In this document: positions 10,195 to 21,289 of the stretch, piece by piece
Layout: each line of letters opens with the position of its first letter
Position numbering within the stretch: the first letter of the stretch is position 1
Assembly (NCBI GenBank): GCA_032622095.1
Contig: CP136061.1
Span: 19,844,991 to 19,908,990, forward strand
Direction of reading: 5' to 3'
Origin: Siphonodentalium dalli
Taxonomy: Eukaryota; Mollusca; Scaphopoda; Gadilida; Siphonodentaliidae
DNA: 64,000 nt
The notes under the pieces: generated by a model
Told to the model about the DNA's origin: nothing
What the model saw: only the letters and a program-made list of their open reading frames with translations
Databases searched by the model: none
Position numbers and translations under genes: made by a program

Positions 10195-10505
10195 TGGCCG
10201 CCGTCCAAATAGGGGACCCACGCCATTTCTCGACCCTTTTACCGATTTAGATCAAACCAATTGTGATGTAGGGTAGCTCCCAACTACTGTAGAAATACAA
10301 CCTTAATATTCACCCCACACACCTCACCCGATCCAAAAGGGTCGTCGTCCAGGGGGGTTCAAATAGGGGACCCATGCCATTTCTCAGCCCTTGGACGATC
10401 AAACAAATGGTGAAGTTGTAATATTCACTCCACACACCCCACCCCGATCCAACATGGTCGCCGTCCAGACGTGTTCATATAGGGGACCATGGCCTTTCTC
10501 GACCC
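10195..10505 (+). repeat. about 130-bp tandem repeat, 2.3 copies
   Basis: AATAGGGGACCCACGCCATT recurs as AATAGGGGACCCATGCCATT (10363) and ATAGGGGACCATGGCC (10478), each copy carrying ATATTCAC[CT]CCACACAC and GATCCAA. The 98-codon frame starting at 10489 runs from the last copy into the next repeat and is not a gene. The preceding 9860-10190 contains only scattered ATTGG (inverted CCAAT) boxes near 10111 and 10132. Confidence 0.7.
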
Positions 10506-10718
10506 CTTAACCGATTTCTCAATCCGGAGGTCAAAATATACAAAGAGCGTTATAAAAGTTATGCCATTGGCTACACCACGTACCTTTATAGTAAATCATT
10601 CAACAACAAATTCAACGGGATGCTACGGAATAGTCATTTTAAAAAAGAATCTCCCAAGTTCAACACAGGAGTATCAAAATGATGCAACACGTGTTTCGAA
10701 CTTCGCACCGCCAGTGTT

Positions 10719-11905
10719 GACAAGAAAACTAAGATGCATGCATCAGGTCGGCCGTGAACTATCTACCATAGAATTGTTGTAGCTATCGATTATACATTTT
10801 GAAACACCTGTCTGTATGTATGTATGTATGTGTGTATGCGTGAATGCATGTGTGTATCTGTTATAGACTCTAACACTGCTCGAATTTGGTATTTAACGTG
10901 TCAACTTGACCTCGCTCATAGGCATGTTTCTGGACCTTGACCGATCCGACTAAAAATTTGTGTGTAGGACTACTTCGATCCCGGGAGCAATATGGACGGG
11001 TCCAATTTCACGTGGGACCATGTTCTCGAACGTGCTGATATAGGCATGTTTCTGGACCAATTGAACAATAGTTTGGCCAGACGCTGTATATACTGGGTAC
11101 TGTCCAGATGGAGGCGATCACAAAAAAAATCCCTAACTAGCCCGAACGAAGTCGAGTACATCAGCTAGTTTAATATATATTTTGGACATTTGTCTGTCTG
11201 TTTGTCTGTTAGCTATGGCCGGGAAAACTGCCGGACAGATTTGACGAAATTTGATACCTAGGGGAAATTATTTCCAGGGAGTATTTTGGACGGGTCAAAT
11301 CTTGATCCCGACCTGACTTTGACATTCAAAAAGATCAATTCAAGGTCAAATCTGGTAAAACGGAAGTATTTCAACGAAATTTGATACCTACTGTTACTTT
11401 TGTCCCAGGAGTGTTTCGGGTGGGTCAAACCATGACCCTGACCTGATCTTGACATTCAAAATTGTCAATTCAAGGTCAAATCGGGTATAGAGCCGGGCGG
11501 ATTTCGACGGGTACTTTTGTCGTGACTTTTGTCCGGGGAGTGTTTTGGACGGGTCAAATCGTGACCCCGACATGACCTTCACCTTTAAAATAGTCAATTC
11601 AAGGTTAAATCGCGCATTTCGCCGAAAATCAGAGGGGAACATCCCGGACGAAGTGGGGTCCACGAGCTACTATTATATATTTCTAGATTTAGTTACAAAC
11701 TAAATACCTGTATATTGTACAAAGAAATGTTTGACAAATATATCTGTATCAATATTACCATACGGGTCATTAAAATAGATACGACGAAACAAATTTTGAA
11801 GGGTGCATGTATCAGGTAAATTTTTATATTTCAAATGATGACAGGAATGCAGAAAGTTGAAGTACCTACGTAATACTGGCTATCCGCATGAAGAGATATA
11901 CATGT
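10719..11905 (+). repeat. long composite repeat, inverted partner of 51908-52863
   Basis: Begins CAAGAAAACTAAGATGCATG and ends near GAAGAGATATACATGTATAT. The reverse complement of 51908-52863 follows it almost base for base, except that about 222 bp (11060-11281) are missing from the partner. It contains (GTAT)n near 10815, TTCTCGAACGTGCTGATATA and GGTCAA-rich units closing on CCCGGACGAAG at 11645. Two CTAG-type element ends (about 11166 and 11670) show it is built from the same units as the arrays at 38.7 and 48.9 kb. Confidence 0.8.
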
Positions 11906-11919
11906 ATATAACAAGACAG

Positions 11920-14365
11920 TCAATGACTGTGGGGTCGCTCACCAGACTGCAAAGACTGATAAGACTGGGACTCTGGAGACCAAAACAGTCAGCACTTTTC
12001 ATAATCACTTTAAAAGAAGTAGATTTAAACAGGATATGTGGCTAGAGAGACTGTAAGTATGTAGATTGGTGAAAATCCACCTTGAAATTGCCAACTGTTC
12101 ACTACTGATGACCTCATTGTAACAAATCTGAATCTCAGTCACTAAAGGATCCTCCCGATTCCTCCATACTATATGTAAGCTAAATAGTCCAAACTCTCTT
12201 GAGAAGACATTTTAAGAATTACTATAGAGACATATAGTTATGTCCCTGGTCCCACCCTATTTAACCTGGTGACCCCATCTGAATAAATTAGAATCCCAGA
12301 CACCAAAGAACCCTTCATACATATCATAAATATCAGTAAAATAGACCTGATGGTCCTTGTGAAGGAAGCATATTAAGAGGGAAAATGTCCTTCGCTTGGC
12401 CCCTATTTGACCAGGTGACCCCATTTAAAAACAAATCTGAATTGCAGTCAAGGAAGAACATTCCATTCTATATAAGCCAAATAGTTCTTGCAAAACATAT
12501 TTTAAGAATTACTATGTAGTGAAATAGTTAAGTCTCTTGCTCTGCCCTTATTTGACTTTGTGATCCCATTTTCACAAATCTGATAAGGATAAGATTTAAG
12601 TTCCCCAGTTGAAGTTGGTGATATTCACCCATTGGGCACCTCATTTATGAATTTTATCTTCTGCAAGTTAGGGGATATGGAAACTTCCTAGAAGGGAAAT
12701 TTAACTAACAACAATGTAAATTTGAAACTGTAGATACTTCCCAGAAGATGAGGCCTAAGCAGAATGAGGTCTCCAGAAGGTGAATTTGGTGATGCTAGCC
12801 CGCTGTGTGGGATAGCATCACAAAAAGCGTGTCTGTTCCTACATTGTGCATGCCTGGCCTCAAGCAACACAATGTATTATACAATCAAGCCTTGAAATAG
12901 TGTGAAAGTGTGTCTGTCGTTTGCAGAATGAGGTCCCCAGAGGGTGAATTTAGTGATGCTATCCCGCACAGCGGGCTAGCATTACTAAATTCACCCTCTG
13001 GGGACCTCATTCTGCTAGGGCCCCCCAACTGCTATGGCAGACCTAGGATAAGATTGAAGTTCCCCAGTTGAAGTTGGTGATGTTCACCCATTGGGCACCT
13101 CAATTATGAATTTATCTTCTGCAAATTAGGGGATATAGAAACTTCCTAGAAGGGAAATGTAACTAACAACAATGTTAATTTGATACTATAGATACTTCCC
13201 AGAAGATGAGGCCTAAGCAGAATGAGGTCTCCAGAGGGTAAATTTGGTGATGCTAGGCCGCTGTGTGGGATAGCATCACTAAATTCACCCTCTGGGGACC
13301 TCATTCTGCAAATGACATTAGTCCTGATATGAACAATACATGAGAGATTGGGAATTAATGACATCTAGCAAATCTGCAGGAATGTTTATAAACATATCAA
13401 GATTGACATGATTGTGTCGGCATACCCAGCATATATACAGTTACAGCCAAAGTAAATGCTTCTTATTAATGATTCTGTCAAGAATTTGAGTAAATTTTAT
13501 TTTTGAGACCAGGCCAGGGTGGCAGAAGCAGTGCACTTGAATGAAGGGCCAGGGGCCACAACCTACAGAAATGTAATGGCATTAGTTTTTCAATTATCAA
13601 AAAATGTTAAAACAATATATATATATAATTGACCATGGAGTTAAATACACTTTTTTTTTCTCTTTTTTTTTTAAATATTCTAATAAAAAAAAACAATTCC
13701 ACAGTTTTTTTTAAATATTCTTTTATTTTTTAATATATCATTTCTTTTCTATTCTTTTCTTTTTTGGTTAAAGAGTTTAATCTGAATTTGTTTTCTGAGT
13801 TATGTCCCTGGCCCCACCCACATTTGACCCAGTGACCTCATTTGAACAAATCTGAACCCCAGTCAACCAATGATCCTTCATACCAAATATGAACCCATTT
13901 GGCTTGATGGTATTCGAGAAGAAGATGTTTAAAAGAATTACTATGGAGGGAAAGAGTTATGGCCCTGGTTTCTCAACTAATCAACCTGGTGACCTCATTT
14001 GAACAAATCTGGATGTGAGTCACCTAGGGAACATCCACACCAAATATGAACCCATTAGGCCTTATGGTTCTGGAAAAGAAGTCGTTATAAGAATTACTAT
14101 GAAGGAATAGAGTTGTGGCCCTGCTTTCGCAACTATTTGACCCAGTGACCTCATTTGAACAAATCTGAATGAGAGTCACCTAGGGAACATCCACACCAAA
14201 TATGAACCAATTCGGTCCAATGGAACTTTAGAAGAAGATGTTCAAAGAATTGTTGACGGACGGATGGACGGATGGACGGATGGACGGATGGACGGACGGA
14301 CGGATGGACGGACGAGGAGTGATGACTATAGCTCCACTGGAGACTTCGTCTCAGGTGAGCTAAAA
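11920..14365 (+). mobile_element. long non-autonomous Helitron-like or pearl-like element (family C)
   Basis: Made of degenerate about 130-bp units (ACCTCATTTGAACAAATCTG, ACCAAATATGAACCCATT, GAATTACTATG, AGAGTTATGGCCCTGG). A 240-bp direct repeat (about 12593-12830 and 13046-13285) is inserted among them, and a (GGACGGAT)n microsatellite follows at 14253-14315. The 3' end has a small hairpin (GAGACTTCGTCTC) and then AGGTGAGCTAAAA, which resembles a Helitron terminus (hairpin just upstream of CTRR). The same end occurs at 44487-44512. A poly-T/A-rich insert lies at 13650-13790. No transposase is present. Confidence 0.65.
12923..13015. repeat. 93-nt near-perfect palindrome
   Basis: Arms GCAGAATGAGGTCCCCAGAG and GGTGAATTTAGTGATGCTA are mirrored to the closing CATTCTGC around CCCGC-ACA-GCGGG, a three-base loop. 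Related, more diverged palindromes lie at 12764-12825, 13217-13311, about 38600-38665, 43279-43355 and 43566-43664. Confidence 0.85.
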
Positions 14366-14509
14366 ACCAGATGAGGGATATGTCTGTACAGTTGCTAAAC
14401 AATTCAGTCATGCAAAAGAGGATCAAAGAGTAAGATACCAAATTGCTGCCTGTGGTAATGTTTTTTAACGAAATTCGGGAAAATTAGATTACTCTCACCC
14501 TGGTTATCC

Positions 14510-14740
14510 AGAAGATGATTGTGGAATCTGATGACGATCGGACAAGGGTGTCGTCTGTAGGATCAACCAAATTATTTAGCCATAAAAATAGTAAAATTGA
14601 AGATCACCACTGGCAGTGATGTCTTCACAAGGACAGTTTGAGAACAAAATATGGCTCACATCTAGCGGTGACCCAAAATATCCACATAAGAAAAAGTTCT
14701 CCAATAAAAGCTGGCTGCAGGGTGCGCCAATTGATTCAAA
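14510..14740 (+). repeat. ATGGC-type dispersed repeat fragment
   Basis: Contains CACTGGCAGTGATG, ATGGCTCACATCTAGCGGTG and ACCCAAAATATCCACATAAG, shared with the units at 22.4-22.7 kb. Another unit is at 15300-15560 (AATATGGCCGCTGGC, then AGTTTGGTGATGATCGGATG). The interval 14741-15299 is unassigned. Confidence 0.6.
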
Positions 14741-15566
14741 TTCGAAATTTAGCAGGGTGTACTGCTTGTGGCCATGTTTTCCCCGCAAATTTGATAGACT
14801 GATGGACAAAACCACTGAATCCGTTGAATCAATATACATGTATACATGGATTAATTTATATGCATTGTTATACACAGTACTGGTATATAAAGGTACTGAA
14901 AATAACTATATTACTAGTATACACAAAATAAACCATATATCATGGCTATGGGTTCTAATATCCGAACATGACAGCTGAGAACTTGGTGTGAATTAAAGAG
15001 TGGTGGTTTCTCAAGCATATCTAACCCTCCACGTTAGCAACATGCCATTAAATGTCATAAGTATAATCTAGCTTGAGGACAGAAGTGATCCATAAAACCC
15101 CCCTTAATTCAACCAGGTCCTCGCGCGATGTATGATCGATCACATGATGATCTAGGGGGATTAGAATTGATGTATAAAAACAGCACTGCATGTAAATATA
15201 AAATAAAATAGTGCTACATCTTATTACAGATTATTGCCATATATAATCAGTGATTATACAGACAGTCTGACAAAATAAAGTTTCAGTGACACTCTATCCG
15301 AAGAGGGGTATAATTTCATCTGTTACAGTCAATGGAGCAATTATGAATCTGGAAAGGTGAAATTTCTAAGTAATACTAGATATCGACATGACGCGATAAA
15401 ATATAACGTAAATGCAATATGGCCGCTGGCGACCATTTTTTCCTATGAAATTAAAAAAATATTTGATAGCTCTCATCTGATAGATCAATATCAAGATAAA
15501 TATGAAGTTTGGTGATGATCGGATGAGTGAAGTGGACTGTGGTCTGTGCTAAACGGTTTAGTAATG

Positions 15567-15880
15567 CTTAAAAAGATTCTTACCTTAATATTTTTATGTT
15601 CACTTTATAAACTTCACTGAGTCATCTTTGTCATGTATTGAGTTTGATATCTTTTGTTAACAGTTTATAAATCATGTATGTCTCATGTTTGTTATTTTAA
15701 TTTATGTGTTTATTATCATTAAATAAAGTTGCATTCCTTAAAAAGATTCTTACCTCATTGTTTTTATGTTCACTTTATAAACTCCACTGAGTCATCTTTG
15801 TCATGTATTGAATTTGATATCTTTTGTTAACAGTTTATAAATTATGTATGTCTCGTGTTCGTTATTATATTATATACACT
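15567..15880 (+). repeat. 170-bp tandem duplication, two copies
   Basis: CTTAAAAAGATTCTTACCT starts at 15567 and again at 15737, and the copies agree almost throughout (CACTGAGTCATCTTTGTCAT, CAGTTTATAAATYATG). Each copy has an AATAAA-like end region (ATTAAATAAAGTTGC in copy 1), so this may be a duplicated 3' UTR-like or element end. Confidence 0.85.
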
Positions 15881-17524
15881 TTATAGTGTGTTTTCAGAAC
15901 GAAAAAAAAATGAATAAAATCAACAAATTTGTAAATTTAAAAACAATTCAAACGTTGTTGTATTCCATGTCCCAGCCCGGACATATACACCAAATTTCAA
16001 TAATATTCATTGAGAAACAACGGACCAAACGCTATATAACACCCGTATACATCTTTTATTCCGAATCGGACTCGGGTACATGTTATAGTAGGTACCGAAT
16101 TGACACACGTCGACTGGGCGAGTTGGCAATGGGGCGATAAGGCCGATTCCGGCACATTCTATAATTTACCGTATGTATCCGTTTACGCGTAGTTTACTTT
16201 AGAAAGTTCCGCAATTAATACCGTAAATAGAGCGACCTTATTTGACAGAGAATGCCTCTGTTATTGATTATCAAGTTGCTGTACATTAAAAACGACAAAT
16301 TCACATGCTCGTTCAAGCGCAGTAGTCTATTTTCCCCATGTTAAAGGACATCCACAAATACTAAATAACGCTAACCTACTGCCGAATGTTTGACACGACA
16401 ACTGTTAACATATTTGGGCTGAATTCATCTGACGCGGTATTATTCCTCAAAATAAACAACAAAACCATCGTTACTTGGAAATGTAGTTTGGGCTAACATT
16501 TACATAAATCCTCCAGATCAATTATCCGACACACACGTCAGATGAAAAAGTCACATGAAGTAACCGGCCAAATTGGCCGAAATAAAGTATATATATATAG
16601 CATAAAGTTACTCGAGTTTTATTATCCACGAGCTTTATTATATTTTGCAAGCCAAGTGGATCGGTCCAAAGATTAAAAATAACCGTATATACGTTAACAT
16701 GTGTCATGATGTGTGCTTTCCCGGGCCGAGCCGGTGTCATTAAATTGTGGACTTATGGAATCAGGGAGCTAAATGTGTTCTAGAGTCGGGGAGCGAGTAC
16801 ACCGTGGAATACTAAAGGTGAAGGTAACTGAAGAATGACCTTCACCTGATACATGCGACACGTTATTAAAGGATGACATCGCGTTTATTTGATTTGTACA
16901 TCATATCTAAATAATTTAAACTGGTGGAATGAATGGGGGAATGGATTTTTGTGAGCGGGAAATTTATTTAACTAGCTGCTGTAGTTCCGGGTTTTTCCAT
17001 ATCAAATTTGGCTGTGTGATAGCCCTGTCGTACACTTGGGGATTTATTTTAAAAAGTAAATACATGACCTATGATTTTTCTTGCATTTTCGTCATCAACT
17101 GGTGTCAATCTAGCTGGGTAAGCATCACTGGTATGGCCTGCGGGCTTCAATTCAGTGCATTTGGCCGAAACGTTAACACTGTCGCCTATGGGAAACCATT
17201 TAATCGCATCCGCGTATCCGCTGAGATACCACTGCCATAAGGACATTTGGTAAGGATTTTTTACGCGTTCTTAGTTCTTACGTTTTAGGATTAAAATTGT
17301 CTATGTCTGGCTCAGTTCATATTGTTCTTATCAATACCGAAAGAATTACCATTATTGCAAACTTTTGGTGGTCAAAATAAGATAATGGGTGACTAAATAT
17401 AGTTCTGACGATATGTAAAAATAGATGTATCGGTCCGCAAAGTACCATCATTGTGGCAGTGCTATATCGCAGTGATAACGTAGAGGGCGCTGTGTGGAGT
17501 TTGGATCGGTATGCGTCCGTTCAT
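15881..17524. other. unassigned 1.6-kb stretch
   Basis: No repeat or family recognised. Two overlapping modest frames (98 codons at 15844-16140 plus, 65 codons at 17246-17049 minus, starting MSLWQWYLSGYADAIKW) have no match I recognise. It could hold unrecognised exons. Confidence 0.3.
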
Positions 17525-17948
17525 CAATTAAATGGGCATGCATGGATGGTTCATTAAATGGGCATGCATGGATGGTTCATTAAATGGGCGTGCATCGATG
17601 GTTCATTGAATGGGCGTGCATGGATGGTTCATTAAATGGGCATGCATGGATGGTTCATTAAATGGGCATGCATGGATGGTTCATTAAATGGGCGTGCATG
17701 GATGGTTCATTAAATGGGCGTGCATGGATGGTTCATTAAATGGGCATGCATGGATGGTTCATTAAATGGGCATGCATGGATGGTTCATTAAATGGGCATG
17801 CATAGATGGTTCATTAAATGGGCATGCACATGGATGGTTCATTAAATGGGCATGCATGGATGGTTCATTAAATGGGCATGCATGGATGGTTCATTAAATA
17901 GGCATGCATGGATGGTTCATTAAATAGGCATGCATGGATGGTTCATTC
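17525..17948 (+). repeat. 26-bp minisatellite, about 16 copies
   Basis: The unit GGTTCATTAAATGGGCATGC plus ATGGAT recurs almost without change, with GCGTGC/GCATGC and ATAGG/ATGGG variants. High homogeneity suggests a polymorphic VNTR. Confidence 0.95.
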
Positions 17949-18090
17949 GAACTTCTAAATTATATCTGTGTAATTTGGAAGGATGGATAAGAAAGGTCGA
18001 TAAATACACAAACAGATCTAAATGCTTGGGCTGATTCCACATGAAATATGCTGCGATATTCACAGTGAACACCCTTGAAATAGGAATTGT

Positions 18091-18163
18091 CCTGTTTCGG
18101 GTTAGTGCTGCTGAATGTGTTCTTGGTCCTGTTTCGGGTTAGTGCTGCTGAATGTGTTCTTGT
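18091..18163 (+). repeat. 37-bp tandem duplication
   Basis: TCCTGTTTCGGGTTAGTGCT plus GCTGAATGTGTTCTTG occurs twice in a row. A (TC)n microsatellite follows at about 18389-18418. Confidence 0.9.
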
Positions 18164-18539
18164 ACTCACGGAAGCTATATAAATCACGACGTAGCCGTGT
18201 GTTTGTTTAATTACTTTTTGACGAATGTAACCAGTTAACAGCCACTGTGATCGACCCCCTCCCATGGTGCCTGGCGCATGCATATTACTATAGACAAGCA
18301 TAATTTTTATCACGCAACAACTCAATTTTTGAAAACTCCCCACCACTGTCATCATTTCACGATTCATCAGCCCCCCCCCCTTGTGATCTCTCTCTCTCTC
18401 CCTCTCTCTCTCTCTCTGCCTCCTGCTATCCCTAACACCACTATCTTCTCCCTGTTTTTCCATCCCTAACTCAAATTTAGCTATGTCTCGATTTCTCCTA
18501 AAACAATTATTTCAATCTCTTCCCGACTTATCGATAACC

Positions 18540-18710
18540 CTCCCTCACTTATTGGGGAAGGGGGCATGTCGCCAAAGAGGAGAAGACTTCATATAAGCCC
18601 TCGGGCTTGTTGTCTAATCCTCGTTTCCATATACATTAACTCTTCTAATTTGTATATGTGTGTCATCTGTATATTATGTTATTTTTTGGATTTGGAAATA
18701 TAAATATGTT
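18540..18710 (+). mobile_element. possible 3' tail of a non-LTR retrotransposon
   Basis: GGCATGTCGCCAAAGAGGAG is followed by a short hairpin (AAGCCCTCGGGCTT), then TTGTATATGTGTG and an A/T-rich end. This resembles the 3' UTRs of CR1/jockey-type elements in molluscs. No reverse transcriptase is visible upstream, so a 5'-truncated copy is inferred from resemblance only. Confidence 0.3.
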
Positions 18711-18818
18711 TACACTAAATGCTTGGGCTTTACGTGTAAATAAACTGAAAAATAAATTTACTGGAATAGTTTTGTAAATTCCGCTATAAACTGGGGACCC
18801 GTTGTAGATCCTCTATTT

Positions 18819-19276
18819 GTGACCCGCCATATCAAATCCAGTCGTAAGTCGGGATTTTTTTACCCTGTGCCAATGCATTCTCTTATATATGCGAGTCAAC
18901 CATAGGTCGCCTCGCATATACAAGAGAATGCATTGGCCTAACAATTTGTTACAATTTTAATAATTTTTTCTTGTATTCTTTAACAATATTATAATTTCAC
19001 CCATACAGAGCCCCAGACAAACATGAGTAGACGACACTCTTCTATATGCTTCTATATATGTGTGGGGCTCCCTGCAGGGTAATGGATGTTTTTTTATTTT
19101 ATGTCCTAAAAATTGTAAGAAACATTTATTTAAAAAAAATGATAAAAAATTGTTAGGCCAATGCATTCTCTTATATATGCTAGGCGACCTATGGTCGACT
19201 CGCATATATAAGAGAATACATTGGCACAGGGTAAAAAAAATCCCGACTTACGACTGGATTTGATATGGCGGGTCAC
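18819..19276 (+). mobile_element. GTGACCC-family MITE (458 bp), 4-bp TSD ATTT
   Basis: TIRs begin GTGACCCGCCATATCAAATC and close on the mirror image, with flanking ATTT on both sides. About 48 bp of terminal repeat leads into a hairpin module (about 18873-18939), a 200-bp centre with AGAGCCCCAGACAAACATG, and a second module (about 19154-19224). Open frames inside (SPSIYKRMHWPN) are translations of the hairpins. Superfamily unresolved: 4-bp duplications occur in Sola, Chapaev and Ginger, and none fits the terminus clearly. Confidence 0.85.
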
Positions 19277-19280
19277 ATTT

Positions 19281-19955
19281 ATGCGTGGAGTTGAAGTCCA
19301 AGCGATATCGTATATAGACGTACTGACACGACAAATGAAGCCTTGCAGGGTTCTGATGCTTCTTTGATGCCACCAACAGTGTGGTTGTTTTGTCTAAATC
19401 TTCAAGTAAGAAGACCTATTAATTTGTTTCTGTGATCGAGATCAAACGTTTCATATTAATGTTCGATGAGAGGGAATTTCGTCTTGATCATTATTTTACT
19501 GTTTTACCGTAGATATGACAGAGGAAGTTGGCCCATACTAAATTTGCCACACACACAGTTCGACTACGCCCATGTATATAGCTTGTTGCTAACATTCCCA
19601 TACAAATCGGTTGAAATAGTTAATTATTTTCCTGAAATCTCTCCCTAGTCTGTAGATTATCCGATTGTTTTATTGGGGTTTGAACTGCATGACTAAATTG
19701 GCAAATTGACCAATCGACGAACATGATTTATTGTAAAACATGGGTTATTCAAATATATAACAATGAACAAGATATATACATATAGGGGACGAGTTGTCGA
19801 TTCTATTTATTACATGATCCAAAACATCAACAAAACATACCTAAATCAATAAATTGGACGTGAAACTAACATCGGCTTCTATAAGGCATGCGATGACGTT
19901 TCACAAAACTATGCGTTATTTGCCCGCGTAAAGAAATAGTCCCAGACCCTTTTGC
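19281..19955. other. unassigned stretch
   Basis: No gene or repeat recognised; AT-rich unique-looking sequence with only short frames. Confidence 0.3.
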
Positions 19956-19961
19956 GTATAT

Positions 19962-20331
19962 TTAATGGCGTATATTTAATGGCGTATATTTAATGGCGTA
20001 TATTTAATGGCGTATATTTAATGGCGTATATTTAATGGCGTATATTTAATGGCGTATATTTAATGGCGTATATTTAATGGCGTATATTTAATGGCGTATA
20101 TTTAATGGTGTATATTTAATGGTGTATATTTAATGGCGTATATTTAATGGCGTATATTTAATGGCGTATATTTAATGGCGTATATTTAATGGTGTATATT
20201 TAATGGCGTATATTTAATGGCGTATATTTAATGGCGTATATTTAATGACGTATATTTAATGGCGTATATTTAATGGCGTATATTTAATGGCGTATATTTA
20301 ATGGCGTATATTTAATGGCGTATATTTAATG
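19962..20331 (+). repeat. 14-bp minisatellite, about 26 copies
   Basis: The unit ATGGCGTATATTTA is nearly invariant; rare copies read GGTG or GACG. The array ends at a unit reading AATGACATAAC. Confidence 0.95.
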
Positions 20332-20473
20332 ACATAACTTTTCAAACTCTTCATTCATTATAGTTTTTGTGTTAAATACCGGAAGCCATAGCATTTTGAG
20401 ACGTAGCGTGCAAAATGTAAACAGACGACAAACCGGAAGTCAATGGTCACCTGGCACTATTTCCTGTTATTAA

Positions 20474-20819
20474 ACGAATTAACGCTCCTTAATTACTATT
20501 TCTTTGGCTTCGGGGTAAAACATATTTGATTCGAGTCAAGGAACCCACCCATCAAAGCTATCAGATATCGATTTTTGAAATCTATTATTTTTCACCACCT
20601 GGAATATTTGGCGGCCTGGCAAATTTTCGACGAATGCCGAGCGACATACTCTCGATACAAAATTGCATTGAACAAAATGTTGATATATATAACACTTTTT
20701 GGGCAATTTTATTCTATTATAGTTGACAGTGGTTAACATTATTTTGATCAATTAATCGATTCTGATAACCGAAACGACATTTCAAGAAGTGTTGTTGGAA
20801 TTTGATGATATGGGGACCT
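20474..20819 (-). mobile_element. TTAA-flanked MITE, family K1, copy 1
   Basis: TTAA at 20470-20473 and 20820-20823. Contains TACTATTTCTTTGGCTTCGG, GAACCCACCCATCAAAGC and GGCAAATTTTCGACGAATG, all shared with the copies at 23871 and 61038 in the opposite orientation. This copy keeps an uninterrupted GATCAATTAATCGATTCTG, the empty site of the insertion seen at 23954. TTAA plus AGGT-type ends favour Kolobok. Confidence 0.8.
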
Positions 20820-20823
20820 TTAA

Positions 20824-21285
20824 ACATGAAAGCATCTAATCAGTAATCACGCGACAAACGCGGAGTCATGTCGTTTTCTTATATATCCAACGAGGTTGTA
20901 CTTAAATTAAATATATGAATGAACTTGCTAAAATATAAATAGTGACAATATTTTATCCCCTTCTTTTGAAGAATCTGTAAACTTGTAAACTTTCATATTG
21001 GGTCACGCAACTATCGAAATCGGATGTCAGACGATAATTACGATTTCAGGAACGGATGAGAGGCAGATGGTCGAGAAGTTAAAACAAGAACACACCTCGC
21101 AGATGTATTCGACGACCGCACATTGGGTTAAGTGGAAAAACAAATTACGCACTTACAGATTATTCAAGGATTAATATATATTTGAACCATATCTCATCTA
21201 TACTAAATCACAAGAAGCTCGAGAATAGTTTACCAGACTTCGCGCGAGTAATCATATTATAGAAATAGAAAAATGGAGACACAGA
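20824..21285. other. unassigned stretch
   Basis: Nothing recognisable on either strand. Confidence 0.3.
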
Positions 21286-21289
21286 CAAC

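Noticed and set aside
17960-18463. 167-codon minus-strand frame with (RE)n tract
   Set aside because: The tract is the translation of a (TC)n microsatellite and the rest covers a 37-bp duplication; no domain and no splice evidence.
19962-20331. CRISPR-like regularity
   Set aside because: Units are directly contiguous 14-mers without unique spacers, in a eukaryotic context; the same holds for the 26-bp and 36-bp arrays.
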